Positions 1 through 6,624 of a stretch of 29,055 bases of DNA are shown piece after piece. Origin of the DNA: Firmicutes bacterium UBA5420 (GTDB lineage: Bacteria; Bacillota; Limnochordia; Darwinibacteriales; Darwinibacteriaceae). How positions within the stretch are numbered: position 1 is the stretch's first letter; each line of letters opens with the position of its first letter. Position numbers and translations under genes: made by a program. Under the pieces are notes generated by a model that had not been told where the DNA came from, ran no database searches, and saw only the letters and a program-made list of their open reading frames with translations. The stretch covers positions 24,593 to 53,647 of the forward strand of contig DHNI01000097.1 in NCBI GenBank assembly GCA_002409455.1. The letters are read 5' to 3'.

Positions 1-3
1 GTG

Positions 4-19
4 AGGAAACATGGAGACT
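4..19 (+). promoter_or_regulatory. Copy 1 of a 16-base motif shared upstream of both barrel genes
   Basis: The sequence AGGAAACATGGAGACT lies 76 bases before the chosen ATG of the first barrel gene. An identical 16-mer lies 73 bases before the ATG of the second gene (1695-1710). The ATG inside the motif is in frame with the gene and has a short SD-like AGGA just before it, so it could be an alternative start, a leader-peptide start, or part of a conserved 5' UTR element. The function is unknown. Both copies are seen directly; any role is inference. Confidence 0.5.
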
Positions 20-94
20 CCCCTAACAAACTCTCTTTTCACAGCAAGGGATGATTGCGCTAGAAGAAACAACACACAAAAAGGGGATACGAAT

Positions 95-1393
95 ATGAAA
101 AGAATGATTGTTTTGTCCTTAATCATCGCCTTAGTTGCTGTGGCCCCAGTATCAGCCGCAGGTCTAGACTTTAGCGGTGCCATTGAGACTGAAATTGTAG
201 TGAACAAAAACGGCGAAGATCTGGAAGTAAGTCCTGCTTCGGAACTGTCTTTCGATCTTGGCATCAGCGCTGCTGAAGACAAAGTTCGAGCCCGCGCAGA
301 GTTTGGTTTGGAAAGAGAAGACGATGAGCTCATGCCTACTGATATCACTTTAGGTGATATTGCCTTGAAACAAGCCTTCATCGAGGCTGATGGACCTTTC
401 TGGTATGGTGGTCCTGAAGCAACAACTCGTTTTGGTACTCTTGACATTGGGTATAGCCCATATGCCAGCTTGAAAGACCGCAGTGGTATTAGCATCAGTG
501 GTGTAGATTTGGACGTTGCTGGACTAGGCGCTTTCTATGGTCTGCCTGGCGCTAACGGACATGTCCTAGGTCTCCGTTCTGACCTTTATCTACTGGATGA
601 TGTGAATCTTGGAGCTTCTGTAATCAACGATGACGAGATCCTTCGTGTTCAAGTTGATGCAGCTGCTGCCCCAATCGAAGGCTTGATTGTTGCAGGTAAC
701 GTAGCCTTTGACCATATTGAAGGTTTTGATCTGAAAATGGACAATCTCTGGACAGTGAAAGCTGACTACGAGTTGGCAGAAGGCACAAACGTTGTTGCTG
801 GTTACAAACACATCACCGAAGGGTTTGAACCACGCTATATCGCTCCTAAGACCAAAGACGAAGATGCTGAACATGACTGGGTACACTTGGCACGCGCCAA
901 AGACTCTGGCTTGTTCGTAGGTTTCGAGACTGAGCAGCAAGGTGTGAACCTGAACGCTGCTTATGATCAAATGTTTGCCGAAGCAAGTATTGGTGCTGGC
1001 ACCGAATACGAAGGATTCAAATTCGGCGTAGAAACCGTTCTTGATGTTCCTGCTGTAAGTTCCATCGCAACAAAGACCACAACCTTTGGCGTAGGTCGCG
1101 AGTTTGACGTGATGGATGGCTTGGCCATCGACGCTAAGTATGAAGGCAAGTGGACTGGTGGCGAAACAAGAACCCTAGTGCACACCATTGGTGCTAGCAC
1201 AACTCTAGGTCTTGTACCAGCCATCGACGGACTTGAACTCAACGCCGAAGTATCTGCTTCTGAGCTGAATCTTGACTCAGTAGGTTACAAAGTGGGTGCT
1301 GAATTTGCTGCTCCTAACGGCGTAAACCTCGGTATCGAACATGCTCGTTTTGATGGCACCACCTTCAACGCTGGCATGAAAGTCGAGTTCTAA
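95..1393 (+). CDS. Secreted beta-barrel-like (putative outer-membrane) protein
   Basis: A 432-residue protein, called from ATG 95 because AAGGGGAT lies just upstream and a typical signal peptide begins here (MKRM, a hydrophobic core, then likely cleavage near PVSA-A, residues 21-24). The mature part is acidic, rich in Gly and short alternating hydrophobic/polar stretches, and has no recognisable enzyme motif. It ends in FNAGMKVEF, an alternating strand with a terminal Phe, which resembles the C-terminal signal recognised by the BAM machinery in outer-membrane barrels. The mature N-terminus (GLDFSG) parallels that of the next gene (VNLSG). No SLH domain is visible, unlike OmpM-type proteins of Negativicutes. 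The reading frame stays open upstream to ATG 11, which would add 28 residues before the signal peptide. The barrel call rests on composition and C-terminus; an S-layer-like secreted protein is the main alternative. Confidence 0.65.
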   Translation: MKRMIVLSLIIALVAVAPVSAAGLDFSGAIETEIVVNKNGEDLEVSPASELSFDLGISAAEDKVRARAEFGLEREDDELMPTDITLGDIALKQAFIEADGPFWYGGPEATTRFGTLDIGYSPYASLKDRSGISISGVDLDVAGLGAFYGLPGANGHVLGLRSDLYLLDDVNLGASVINDDEILRVQVDAAAAPIEGLIVAGNVAFDHIEGFDLKMDNLWTVKADYELAEGTNVVAGYKHITEGFEPRYIAPKTKDEDAEHDWVHLARAKDSGLFVGFETEQQGVNLNAAYDQMFAEASIGAGTEYEGFKFGVETVLDVPAVSSIATKTTTFGVGREFDVMDGLAIDAKYEGKWTGGETRTLVHTIGASTTLGLVPAIDGLELNAEVSASELNLDSVGYKVGAEFAAPNGVNLGIEHARFDGTTFNAGMKVEF

Positions 1394-1414
1394 GCATATT
1401 TGATTAGGTAACAC

Positions 1415-1447
1415 AAATGGCTCCTTGCTTCTAAGGAGCCATTTTTT
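1415..1447 (+). terminator. Rho-independent terminator after the first barrel gene
   Basis: A perfect 12-bp stem (1415-1426 with 1433-1444), a 6-base loop and a T-run running to 1447, starting 22 bases after the stop codon. It separates transcription of the two barrel genes. Confidence 0.93.
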
Positions 1448-1537
1448 CGCGTTCCCATGGCAAATGGCAGGCATTGGCGCATACATATAGAATAAGTAGT
1501 TTAATCTGGATTATGTGGGGGTAGTTGGAAAAAAACT

Positions 1538-1573
1538 TTTGACAACGGCAGGATTTACCCAGTCCTTGTCAAA
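1538..1573. repeat. Inverted repeat TTTGACAA / TTGTCAAA, possible operator
   Basis: Perfect 8-bp arms at 1538-1545 and 1566-1573, separated by 20 bp, just upstream of the candidate promoter of the second barrel gene. The arm centres are 28 bp apart, a little under three helical turns, so a dimeric regulator could bind one face. The left arm contains TTGACA, but no -10 box lies 16-18 bp after it. A role as operator is inference. Confidence 0.4.
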
Positions 1574-1576
1574 TAA

Positions 1577-1585
1577 TGCTATAGA
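1577..1585 (+). promoter_or_regulatory. Candidate extended -10 promoter of the second barrel gene
   Basis: TGCTATAGA fits an extended -10 element (TG-N-TATAAT, 4 of 6 in the hexamer). No good -35 box is found 16-18 bp upstream. Transcription would begin near 1592, giving a 5' UTR of about 190 bases and placing the SD-like stabiliser candidate (1619-1630) close to the transcript's 5' end. The 335 bases between the previous terminator and ATG 1783 otherwise hold the inverted repeat at 1538-1573 and the shared motif at 1695-1710; no gene is supported there. Confidence 0.3.
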
Positions 1586-1618
1586 ATCAGGCTTTATGCT
1601 TCTCGAAGGTGCTGGTGC

Positions 1619-1630
1619 AGAAAGGAGGTG
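1619..1630 (+). promoter_or_regulatory. Orphan perfect Shine-Dalgarno sequence (STAB-SD-like)
   Basis: AGAAAGGAGGTG is complementary over 12 bases to the usual 3' end of bacterial 16S rRNA (CACCTCCTTTCT). No ATG, GTG or TTG follows at a usable distance; the real start is 152 bases downstream with its own SD. In Bacillus thuringiensis cry3A, a GAAAGGAGG far upstream of the gene (STAB-SD) binds 30S subunits and protects the mRNA 5' end. The same nonamer is present here at 1620-1628. The match is seen; the function is inferred. Confidence 0.45.
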
Positions 1631-1694
1631 CCCACTCAGTAGCCAGTAGCCAAGCAGAAGATAGAGACATTGCTGAAGGAGAAAAGGGGTCAAA

Positions 1695-1710
1695 AGGAAA
1701 CATGGAGACT
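1695..1710 (+). promoter_or_regulatory. Copy 2 of the 16-base motif shared upstream of both barrel genes
   Basis: Identical to 4-19 (AGGAAACATGGAGACT). Its internal ATG (1702) is in frame with the barrel gene and 27 codons before the signal-peptide Met; in copy 1 the gap is 28 codons. The flanking sequence has diverged, which suggests that the motif itself is conserved. Confidence 0.5.
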
Positions 1711-1782
1711 TTTCCCCAAGAATCCAATGGCAATGAGATATACCTAAAGAAAGATTTTTCAAAAACTGAGGGGGAAAAAAGA

Positions 1783-3057
1783 ATGAAAAAAGTATTAGTA
1801 ATCACCCTTGTACTCGTTATGGCTTTTGCCAGCAGTGCAATGGCTGCAGTGAATTTGAGTGGAAAATTTACCGCTACTGCAGAAATGGAGAGTTTAAAGG
1901 TTTTCAAGGATGAATATGAGCTCATGAGTAGTCTCGAGTTCACTTTGAGCCCAGCTGCCGAAGAAGATGAAGCTGCTTGGGATTTCTCTGGTGGTCTTAC
2001 TTTGAAAGACGATAACACAATTACACTTGGAAAATATAAGCTCGGTTTGTATGACAATTACTTTAACGCATATGTTTGGGGTAATGATTATGAGCTTACC
2101 ACCAAGGAGACCTATTTTAGCATGATTTCAGCCGCCAAGAAGGCAACTGGCATTCGTGCACGTCTAGAAGTTCCCGTAATGGATCTTGCTACAGTGACAG
2201 TTGATCTTGCTGCTCCTGACAATGTCCGTGCATTTGTCAATGCCGAAGTTGAGGGCTTTGATGTCGGTTTGGCTTATGCCCGTAAAAATTGGACTGACGA
2301 AGACAAAGTCTCCAATACCATCGTTGCGCAAGCAGGTACCGATGTGGCTGAAGGAATTAGAGTTGAAGTAGCCGGTGGCGTTGCCTTAGGTGACGATCTT
2401 GGGTTTGGTCTGGGCGCAAGCGTAGATGCCGACGTAACCGATGAACTTAATCTGGCAGGTAGCGTAACTCATGCTAACGAGAATTGGGTTGGCGATGCAT
2501 TGGTGGCTGACAACACCGTTCTTGAAATTGGTGCAACGTACACCGAGGATATGTTCAGAGTTACCGCAGATGTTGGCTATACCATCGTAAAAGATGATGA
2601 CAACACGAACGAAATTTCTCTGGGTGTTCGGTATCGTATGAGTGATGCTGTAACCTATGCGAATTTGTTCAATCGCACAGGTAACGCATGGGCAAAGAAC
2701 ACTGCTCCTGCTTTTGGCGCAAGCGTGGATTTTGTCGACCTTGGTTTTGACAACGTAAGAGTTGACGTGACCAGTCCTGTTCTTGAAGACATGATCTGGG
2801 TTCATGCTTATGGCAGCTACCTAGGTGACAAAGACTTCAAAGCCGGTGCTTTGGGCTACATCCTTGCTACCGACAAGTTGACTGTTAAACCTCAAGTTGA
2901 CTACACTTATGAAGATGAAGAGTCATCTACTGATGTACAACTTGCTGCTGACTACAAAATTGGTGCTAGTGATGCCACTCTGAAGTTTGTAGGCCAGAGA
3001 GTATTCAAAGCAGAGCCAATCAGTCTGCTCAAACTCTCCGTCGAAGTTCCTTTCTAA
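1783..3057 (+). CDS. Secreted beta-barrel-like (putative outer-membrane) protein, second copy
   Basis: A 424-residue protein called from ATG 1783, which follows the SD-like GAGGGGGA and opens a clear signal peptide (MKKV, hydrophobic core, cleavage near SAMA-A, about residues 17-21). The reading frame stays open upstream to 1609, but that part has no signal-peptide character. The mature protein starts VNLSGKFT and is acidic, with many alternating strands. It ends in LLKLSVEVPF, a terminal-Phe strand typical of outer-membrane barrels. It is similar in size, layout and N-terminal pattern to the neighbour at 95-1393 but clearly diverged, so the two are probably old paralogues. A terminator follows 17 bases after the stop, so it is a single-gene transcript. 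The exact family was not recognised. Confidence 0.65.
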   Translation: MKKVLVITLVLVMAFASSAMAAVNLSGKFTATAEMESLKVFKDEYELMSSLEFTLSPAAEEDEAAWDFSGGLTLKDDNTITLGKYKLGLYDNYFNAYVWGNDYELTTKETYFSMISAAKKATGIRARLEVPVMDLATVTVDLAAPDNVRAFVNAEVEGFDVGLAYARKNWTDEDKVSNTIVAQAGTDVAEGIRVEVAGGVALGDDLGFGLGASVDADVTDELNLAGSVTHANENWVGDALVADNTVLEIGATYTEDMFRVTADVGYTIVKDDDNTNEISLGVRYRMSDAVTYANLFNRTGNAWAKNTAPAFGASVDFVDLGFDNVRVDVTSPVLEDMIWVHAYGSYLGDKDFKAGALGYILATDKLTVKPQVDYTYEDEESSTDVQLAADYKIGASDATLKFVGQRVFKAEPISLLKLSVEVPF

Positions 3058-3073
3058 AATCTCTACAAAGCAC

Positions 3074-3105
3074 AAACCACCCGGGGTTTCTCGGGTGGTT
3101 TTTTT
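3074..3105 (+). terminator. Rho-independent terminator after the second barrel gene
   Basis: A perfect 10-bp stem (3074-3083 with 3092-3101), an 8-base loop and a run of T to 3105. The convergent XRE gene ends 12 bases beyond it. On the minus strand the A-rich left flank gives only a short T-run. Confidence 0.92.
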
Positions 3106-3116
3106 GTTGCTTGCGT

Positions 3117-3785
3117 TTAGAGTAGTCTACTGTCTTGAACCAGGGCACTTAATGTTAGTAGCTCCATGTCACTTGCACTGAGAGCCTCTGCATCCGGCAG
3201 CTTTTGGAGTAATTCATAGTGATCTAGTTCTGAGAGGGTTGAATGGAGTGCGTTTTTTGCTTCCTCTTTTGTGGACGTTTCGGCTAGTTCGCCACAGATC
3301 TGGCATAATAAAAGGAGATGGCGAATACGCAGAAGTGGTGTGAAGGTGAACGGTAAGGCTCGTTCAACCATGTTCTTGGCCTCTTGAATCATTCCTCGGT
3401 GCAAAAGTACTCTAGCGGCGAGACACTGGAGTTCAGGATCGCAAGGAGGATCTGGAACAGGTACGCTGAGAGCTGTGGCGCTAGAACTCAATTCCTTTAG
3501 GAAACGGGTAGTAGGAGAGGAATCCAGATGATCGAGATACGAATGGCACTTTTCCGTTAACAGGATGCACTGTTTGGCAGCTTCTAAAACCAGATGATCG
3601 CCTAACAGCTCACCTGCCGTGGTTTCAAGTTTTTCTGACCAGTCTCGAAGGCTGCTCAGAGAAGGTTGGGCCACCCCGTTTTCTACCTTGCTTAGGAAAC
3701 TTCCGGAGTGTGTACCTACGATATCTCCTTGACGCAGTTTTAGCTGCCTACGCCGCCATCGAAGCCTCGCTCCTAGTAACTCCAT
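3117..3785 (-). CDS. XRE-family helix-turn-helix regulator with helical C-terminal domain
   Basis: A 222-residue protein. Residues 4-60 form a Cro/C1-type HTH (LGARLRWRRRQLKLRQGDI, then SFLSKVENG and PSLSSLRDWSEKL), the usual pattern of a SinR/RapA-like DNA-binding head. Residues 65-222 are Leu- and Glu-rich helices with paired-helix character around 120-170, compatible with TPR-like repeats used for peptide or protein sensing; I cannot assign a family. ATG 3785 follows a G-rich SD (GGGGGGTTGA). The gene is divergent from mazEF, with only 151 bases between the two starts, so it may regulate mazEF or itself. The target is not shown by the sequence. Confidence 0.75.
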   Translation of the reverse strand: MELLGARLRWRRRQLKLRQGDIVGTHSGSFLSKVENGVAQPSLSSLRDWSEKLETTAGELLGDHLVLEAAKQCILLTEKCHSYLDHLDSSPTTRFLKELSSSATALSVPVPDPPCDPELQCLAARVLLHRGMIQEAKNMVERALPFTFTPLLRIRHLLLLCQICGELAETSTKEEAKNALHSTLSELDHYELLQKLPDAEALSASDMELLTLSALVQDSRLL

Positions 3786-3829
3786 TTTTCAACCCCCCAA
3801 AACATGGTTAAATATGTCCACTGAAGCAA

Positions 3830-3858
3830 AGTTTACCATAAAACATGGAAAGAGGCAA
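3830..3858 (-). promoter_or_regulatory. Candidate promoter of the XRE regulator
   Basis: On the minus strand, TTGCCT (3858-3853) and TAAACT (3835-3830) are 17 bp apart, each matching 4 of 6 consensus bases. Transcription would begin near 3823, about 38 bases before the ATG. It lies back to back with the mazE promoter. Confidence 0.35.
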
Positions 3859-3870
3859 CGCCTCCCATTA

Positions 3871-3900
3871 TTGACAGCTCCCACCGCTAACCGTTATAAT
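3871..3900 (+). promoter_or_regulatory. Near-perfect sigma-A promoter of mazEF
   Basis: TTGACA (3871-3876) and TATAAT (3895-3900) are both exact consensus with an 18-bp spacer. The expected start of transcription near 3907 is about 30 bases before the GTG of mazE. Because this promoter lies inside the longer open frame that begins at ATG 3814, it decides in favour of the downstream start. Confidence 0.85.
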
Positions 3901-3936
3901 GACATTGAGTTCGTCCTAAACGAGGTGACTTCTGTA

Positions 3937-4203
3937 GTGGATAACAAACGGATACAGATTCGCATCCCTGCGCAATTACTGGATCAGGTGGACACCATTG
4001 CACAGGAAAATCAGATTAATCGCAGTCAGTTTATACAAAATTGCATCCAGGTGTATATAATGGAGAGAGACCCCTGTTGTCTGCAGGAGAAACTGCGGGT
4101 GGGTTATCAAATTATGGCTGAGTTAAACTTGAAGCTTGCTGAAGAAGATAACGATGATATGCTACTAGAAGACTATGAGCGCCAATTGGCGGAGGCTGAA
4201 TAG
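3937..4203 (+). CDS. mazE: MazE/EndoAI-type ribbon-helix-helix antitoxin
   Basis: An 88-residue protein started at GTG 3937, which has GAGGTGA 8 bases upstream and lies downstream of the promoter at 3871-3900. An open frame continues to ATG 3814 but would run through that promoter. Residues 3-45 fit a ribbon-helix-helix domain (KRIQIRIPAQLLDQVDTIA, then NRSQFIQNCIQVYI); the tail is acidic (EEDNDDMLLEDYE), as expected for the part that binds and blocks the toxin. By family, EndoAI neutralises the EndoA RNase and, as the complex, represses its own operon. It sits one base upstream of mazF. Close in length to Bacillus EndoAI (about 93 residues). Confidence 0.88.
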   Translation: MDNKRIQIRIPAQLLDQVDTIAQENQINRSQFIQNCIQVYIMERDPCCLQEKLRVGYQIMAELNLKLAEEDNDDMLLEDYERQLAEAE

Positions 4204-4204
4204 A

Positions 4205-4558
4205 GTGGAAAATGTTTTGCGCGGCGATATTTTTTATGCCAATTTAAACCCGGTCATCGGTTCAGAACAAGGGGGCGTCAGGCCCGTTTTAATTCTGCAG
4301 AACGATATCGGAAATAAGTATAGCCCCACGACGATCGTAGCGGCTATAACTTCGCGCATTAAAAAAGCTAAGCTGCCAACCCATATTGAGTTGGACTGTG
4401 ACCATTTTGCCCTAGAGAAGGATTCGGTCATTCTTTTAGAACAAGTACGAACCATTGATAAAAGGCGACTAAAAGAGAAGATTGCCCACCTCGATGAGGA
4501 CACGATGCGCAAAATAGATGAAGCATTGCAGATTAGCCTCGGTCTCTCGAAAATATAG
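4205..4558 (+). CDS. mazF: MazF/EndoA endoribonuclease toxin
   Basis: A 117-residue protein from GTG 4205, one base after the mazE stop, with GGAGG at 4191-4195. It is very close to Bacillus subtilis EndoA along its whole length: RGDIFYANLNPVIGSEQGG, RPVLILQNDIGNKYSP, VAAITSRI.KAKLPTH, DSVILLEQVRTIDK and DEALQISLGL. The catalytic Arg (R26 in GVRPVL) and Thr (T49 in AITSR) are present, so the toxin should be active. By family it cuts single-stranded mRNA at short sequences (UACAU in B. subtilis), halting growth when the antitoxin is degraded. The upstream in-frame ATG 4175 overlaps mazE and has no homologous sequence. Confidence 0.95.
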   Translation: MENVLRGDIFYANLNPVIGSEQGGVRPVLILQNDIGNKYSPTTIVAAITSRIKKAKLPTHIELDCDHFALEKDSVILLEQVRTIDKRRLKEKIAHLDEDTMRKIDEALQISLGLSKI

Positions 4559-4569
4559 GCGTTAGAACC

Positions 4570-4594
4570 AAGCACTCATTCTATGGGTGTTTTT
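4570..4594 (+). terminator. Weak Rho-independent terminator after mazF
   Basis: A 9-bp stem with two G-U pairs (4570-4578 with 4584-4592), a 5-base loop and five T. It would partly insulate mazEF from the next gene. Confidence 0.45.
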
Positions 4595-4615
4595 GTAACC
4601 TAAGGAGGGGTTTGC

Positions 4616-5332
4616 GTGAAACAGAACCAACCCATCATTGGCCTACTTTGCGCCCATGAAACAGAAAGACGGGATCAATATTACGTTACGAATGCGAATA
4701 TTCAGGCCATTGTTCAGGCCGGGGGTATCCCCATACTCATACCGTACCAGCCCAAGGAACAAATTTTGCGCATCCTTGAAGGTTTGGACGGTCTTATGAT
4801 ACCTGGGGGAGATGACGTAGATCCGGGCCGTTATGGCGAAAATCCCATCCTGGAGTGTGGTGATATCGATCCCCTCTGGGATGAACTTGATCTATGGGCT
4901 GCTGGATTTGCCTTAGAACGCAACTTGCCTATCTTAGCCATCTGTCGCGGTTGTCAAGTGTTGAATGTGGCCTTAGGCGGATCGCTAATTCAAGATATCC
5001 CCTCGCAGATCAAAGACCCCATCAAACATGCCCAAAAGGCTCCCAGATGGTATGCCACGCATGACATTACGGTGCAGTCAGCAAGTCTTTTGGGGGGAAT
5101 TTGGCAAAATGATTCCAAAAAGGTGAACTCCTACCACCATCAAGCCATTGCCAAAGTTGGTCGAGGCCTTTGCATCGTAGCTTCAGCGCCCGACGGAGTC
5201 ATTGAAGCGATCGAAAGCACGGAGCATCGGTTCGTCCTTGGTGTTCAGTGGCATCCCGAACTAATGACAGATTACTATCCAGTGGCTCGACGCATCTTTG
5301 AACATTTTATCCAAGCCGCCCTCGGGAGCTGA
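4616..5332 (+). CDS. Class-I glutamine amidotransferase-like hydrolase (PuuD / peptidase C26 family)
   Basis: A 238-residue protein from GTG 4616, with TAAGGAGGGG just upstream. The fold markers of a free-standing class-I GATase are in order: IPGGDDVDP (63-70), the nucleophile elbow LAICRGCQ with Cys110, and GVQWHPE with His213 and Glu215 completing the triad. This matches gamma-glutamyl-GABA hydrolase PuuD and the YvdE-like group, which split gamma-glutamyl amides to release glutamate. The substrate cannot be read from sequence: no putrescine-pathway partners (PuuA, PuuB, PuuC) are nearby. It stands alone between mazEF and the amidohydrolase operon. Confidence 0.85.
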   Translation: MKQNQPIIGLLCAHETERRDQYYVTNANIQAIVQAGGIPILIPYQPKEQILRILEGLDGLMIPGGDDVDPGRYGENPILECGDIDPLWDELDLWAAGFALERNLPILAICRGCQVLNVALGGSLIQDIPSQIKDPIKHAQKAPRWYATHDITVQSASLLGGIWQNDSKKVNSYHHQAIAKVGRGLCIVASAPDGVIEAIESTEHRFVLGVQWHPELMTDYYPVARRIFEHFIQAALGS

Positions 5333-5378
5333 TTTCTTCAGCAGGATTTATGCGCCTCCACGGTGAACATGGAAGGGG

Positions 5379-5404
5379 TGTGGGGAACGTAAACGTTCAC
5401 CACA
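5379..5404. promoter_or_regulatory. 26-bp palindrome upstream of the amidohydrolase, operator or hairpin
   Basis: Two 12-bp half-sites (TGTGGGGAACGT and ACGTTCACCACA) flank a central AA and match in 11 of 12 positions. The site ends at the first base of an AGGAG. The size and symmetry suit a dimeric repressor; as RNA it would be a strong hairpin just before the start region. There is no T-run, so it is not a terminator. Confidence 0.45.
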
Positions 5405-5447
5405 GGAGTCTAGCCACGTGATACATCCACTCGAGGAGGCGAAAGTT

Positions 5448-6602
5448 TTGTTAGTAATTAAAAACGCAACACTTTATACGATTGCAGATGGCATCAAAGA
5501 GGGTTCTTTACTCATTGATGAGCAGGGTAGAATTACCGGCTTAGGTGACGTAGAAATTCCAGCCCATGCCACCGTCATTGATGGTACAGGAAAAGTGGTC
5601 ATGCCCGGCATGATCGATGCCCATGGTCATGCAGGGGTCTATGAAGAAGGCCTAGGTTTTGAAGGTTCTGATGGCAATGAGATGACCGATCCCATCACCC
5701 CACATATGAGGGCCCTGGATGCCATAAACCCTCACGAAGAGGGTATTTCTGATGCTTTAAAAGCTGGCGTTACCACCATGTGCATTTTGCCTGGAAGCGC
5801 TAATGTGGTGGGCGGTCAAGGCGTAGTTGTACACCTTCATGGCAACACGGTAGAAGACATGATCATCAAGGAAGACGGCGGGCTGAAGATGGCTTTTGGC
5901 GAAAACCCTAAGCGGGTTTACTCTGGTCAGAAGAAGACACCATCCACTAGAATGGCCACAGCCGCTATTTTACGCGACAACTTGATCAAGGCACAGAATT
6001 ATATGGCAAAATTAGAACAAGCTAAGGCAGACCCCGACAAAGCGCCTGAGCGCGACCTGAAGATGGAAGTTTTGGCTCGGGCATTAAAACGCGAACTTCC
6101 AGTTAGAGCCCATGCCCATCGGGCAGATGACATTATGACAGCGCTGCGCATCGCTAAAGAATTTAACCTAGACATTAGTATTGAACATTGCACAGAAGGT
6201 CATAAGATCACCAAAGAGTTGAAAGAAGCCGGTGTGTGGGCCCTAGTTGGGCCAACTATCAGCAACCGTTCTAAGGTGGAGTTGCAGGAACTCTCCTTTA
6301 ACACCCTAGAGGTGTTGTGGGAAGCTGGGATTCCAGTGACCATTACGATGGATCATCCCGTAGTTCCCGTTGGATACTTGCCTACGGCGGCAGGGTATGC
6401 TGTGAAGGCAGGGCTTCCGTATGAAGAGGCTCTCAAAGCTATCACCCTCAACCCCGCTAAGGTCTTGGGTATTGATGATCGCTATGGTTCCCTTGAGGTT
6501 GGGAAAATGGCTGATGTGGTATTATGGAGCGGGGATCCCCTAGAGATCCAGTCCGAGGTCGAGCAGGTCTTGATCCATGGCGAAGTGGTCTACCGCCGTT
6601 AG
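5448..6602 (+). CDS. Metal-dependent amidohydrolase (imidazolonepropionase-like)
   Basis: A 384-residue protein. I chose TTG 5448 because GAGGAGG lies 8 bases upstream and the product then begins MLVIKNATLYT, as family members do; GTG 5418, with AGGAG at 5404-5408, would add 10 residues. The TIM-barrel amidohydrolase ligands are visible: HGH in PGMIDAHGHAG (H59, H61), AHAH (H222, H224), EHC (H247) and TMDHP (D302). The C-terminus carries the usual strand of the small beta domain (GSLEVGKMADVVLWSGDPL). By family it hydrolyses a cyclic amide or similar bond using one or two metal ions; the substrate is unknown and there are no hut genes nearby. It heads the operon that continues with tsaE, 22 bases downstream. 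Confidence 0.85.
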   Translation: MLVIKNATLYTIADGIKEGSLLIDEQGRITGLGDVEIPAHATVIDGTGKVVMPGMIDAHGHAGVYEEGLGFEGSDGNEMTDPITPHMRALDAINPHEEGISDALKAGVTTMCILPGSANVVGGQGVVVHLHGNTVEDMIIKEDGGLKMAFGENPKRVYSGQKKTPSTRMATAAILRDNLIKAQNYMAKLEQAKADPDKAPERDLKMEVLARALKRELPVRAHAHRADDIMTALRIAKEFNLDISIEHCTEGHKITKELKEAGVWALVGPTISNRSKVELQELSFNTLEVLWEAGIPVTITMDHPVVPVGYLPTAAGYAVKAGLPYEEALKAITLNPAKVLGIDDRYGSLEVGKMADVVLWSGDPLEIQSEVEQVLIHGEVVYRR

Positions 6603-6624
6603 CTGTCGCTTAGGAGGAAAAGTA

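Noticed and set aside
1539..1544. TTGACA as the -35 box of the second barrel gene
   Set aside because: No -10-like hexamer lies 16-18 bp downstream; it is better explained as part of the inverted repeat 1538-1573.
1609..1782. 58-residue extension of the second barrel gene, from TTG 1609
   Set aside because: It lies before a clear signal peptide that has its own SD and ATG, and contains the SD-like element and the shared motif. Use of the inner ATG 1702 remains open and is reported as a finding.
1587..2057. 156-codon open frame on the minus strand
   Set aside because: It is antisense to the second barrel gene and its leader, has no family similarity that I recognise, and its composition is that of an opposite-strand shadow.
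3814..3936. N-terminal extension of mazE starting at ATG 3814
   Set aside because: The consensus promoter at 3871-3900 lies inside it, no good SD precedes it, and the extra 41 residues have no antitoxin-family character; GTG 3937 has a good SD.
4616..5332. The free-standing class-I amidotransferase as the missing glutaminase partner of the shortened GuaA
   Set aside because: Its sequence is of the PuuD hydrolase type, not GuaAa, and it lies in a separate transcription unit about 7 kb away; there is no positive evidence for a partnership.
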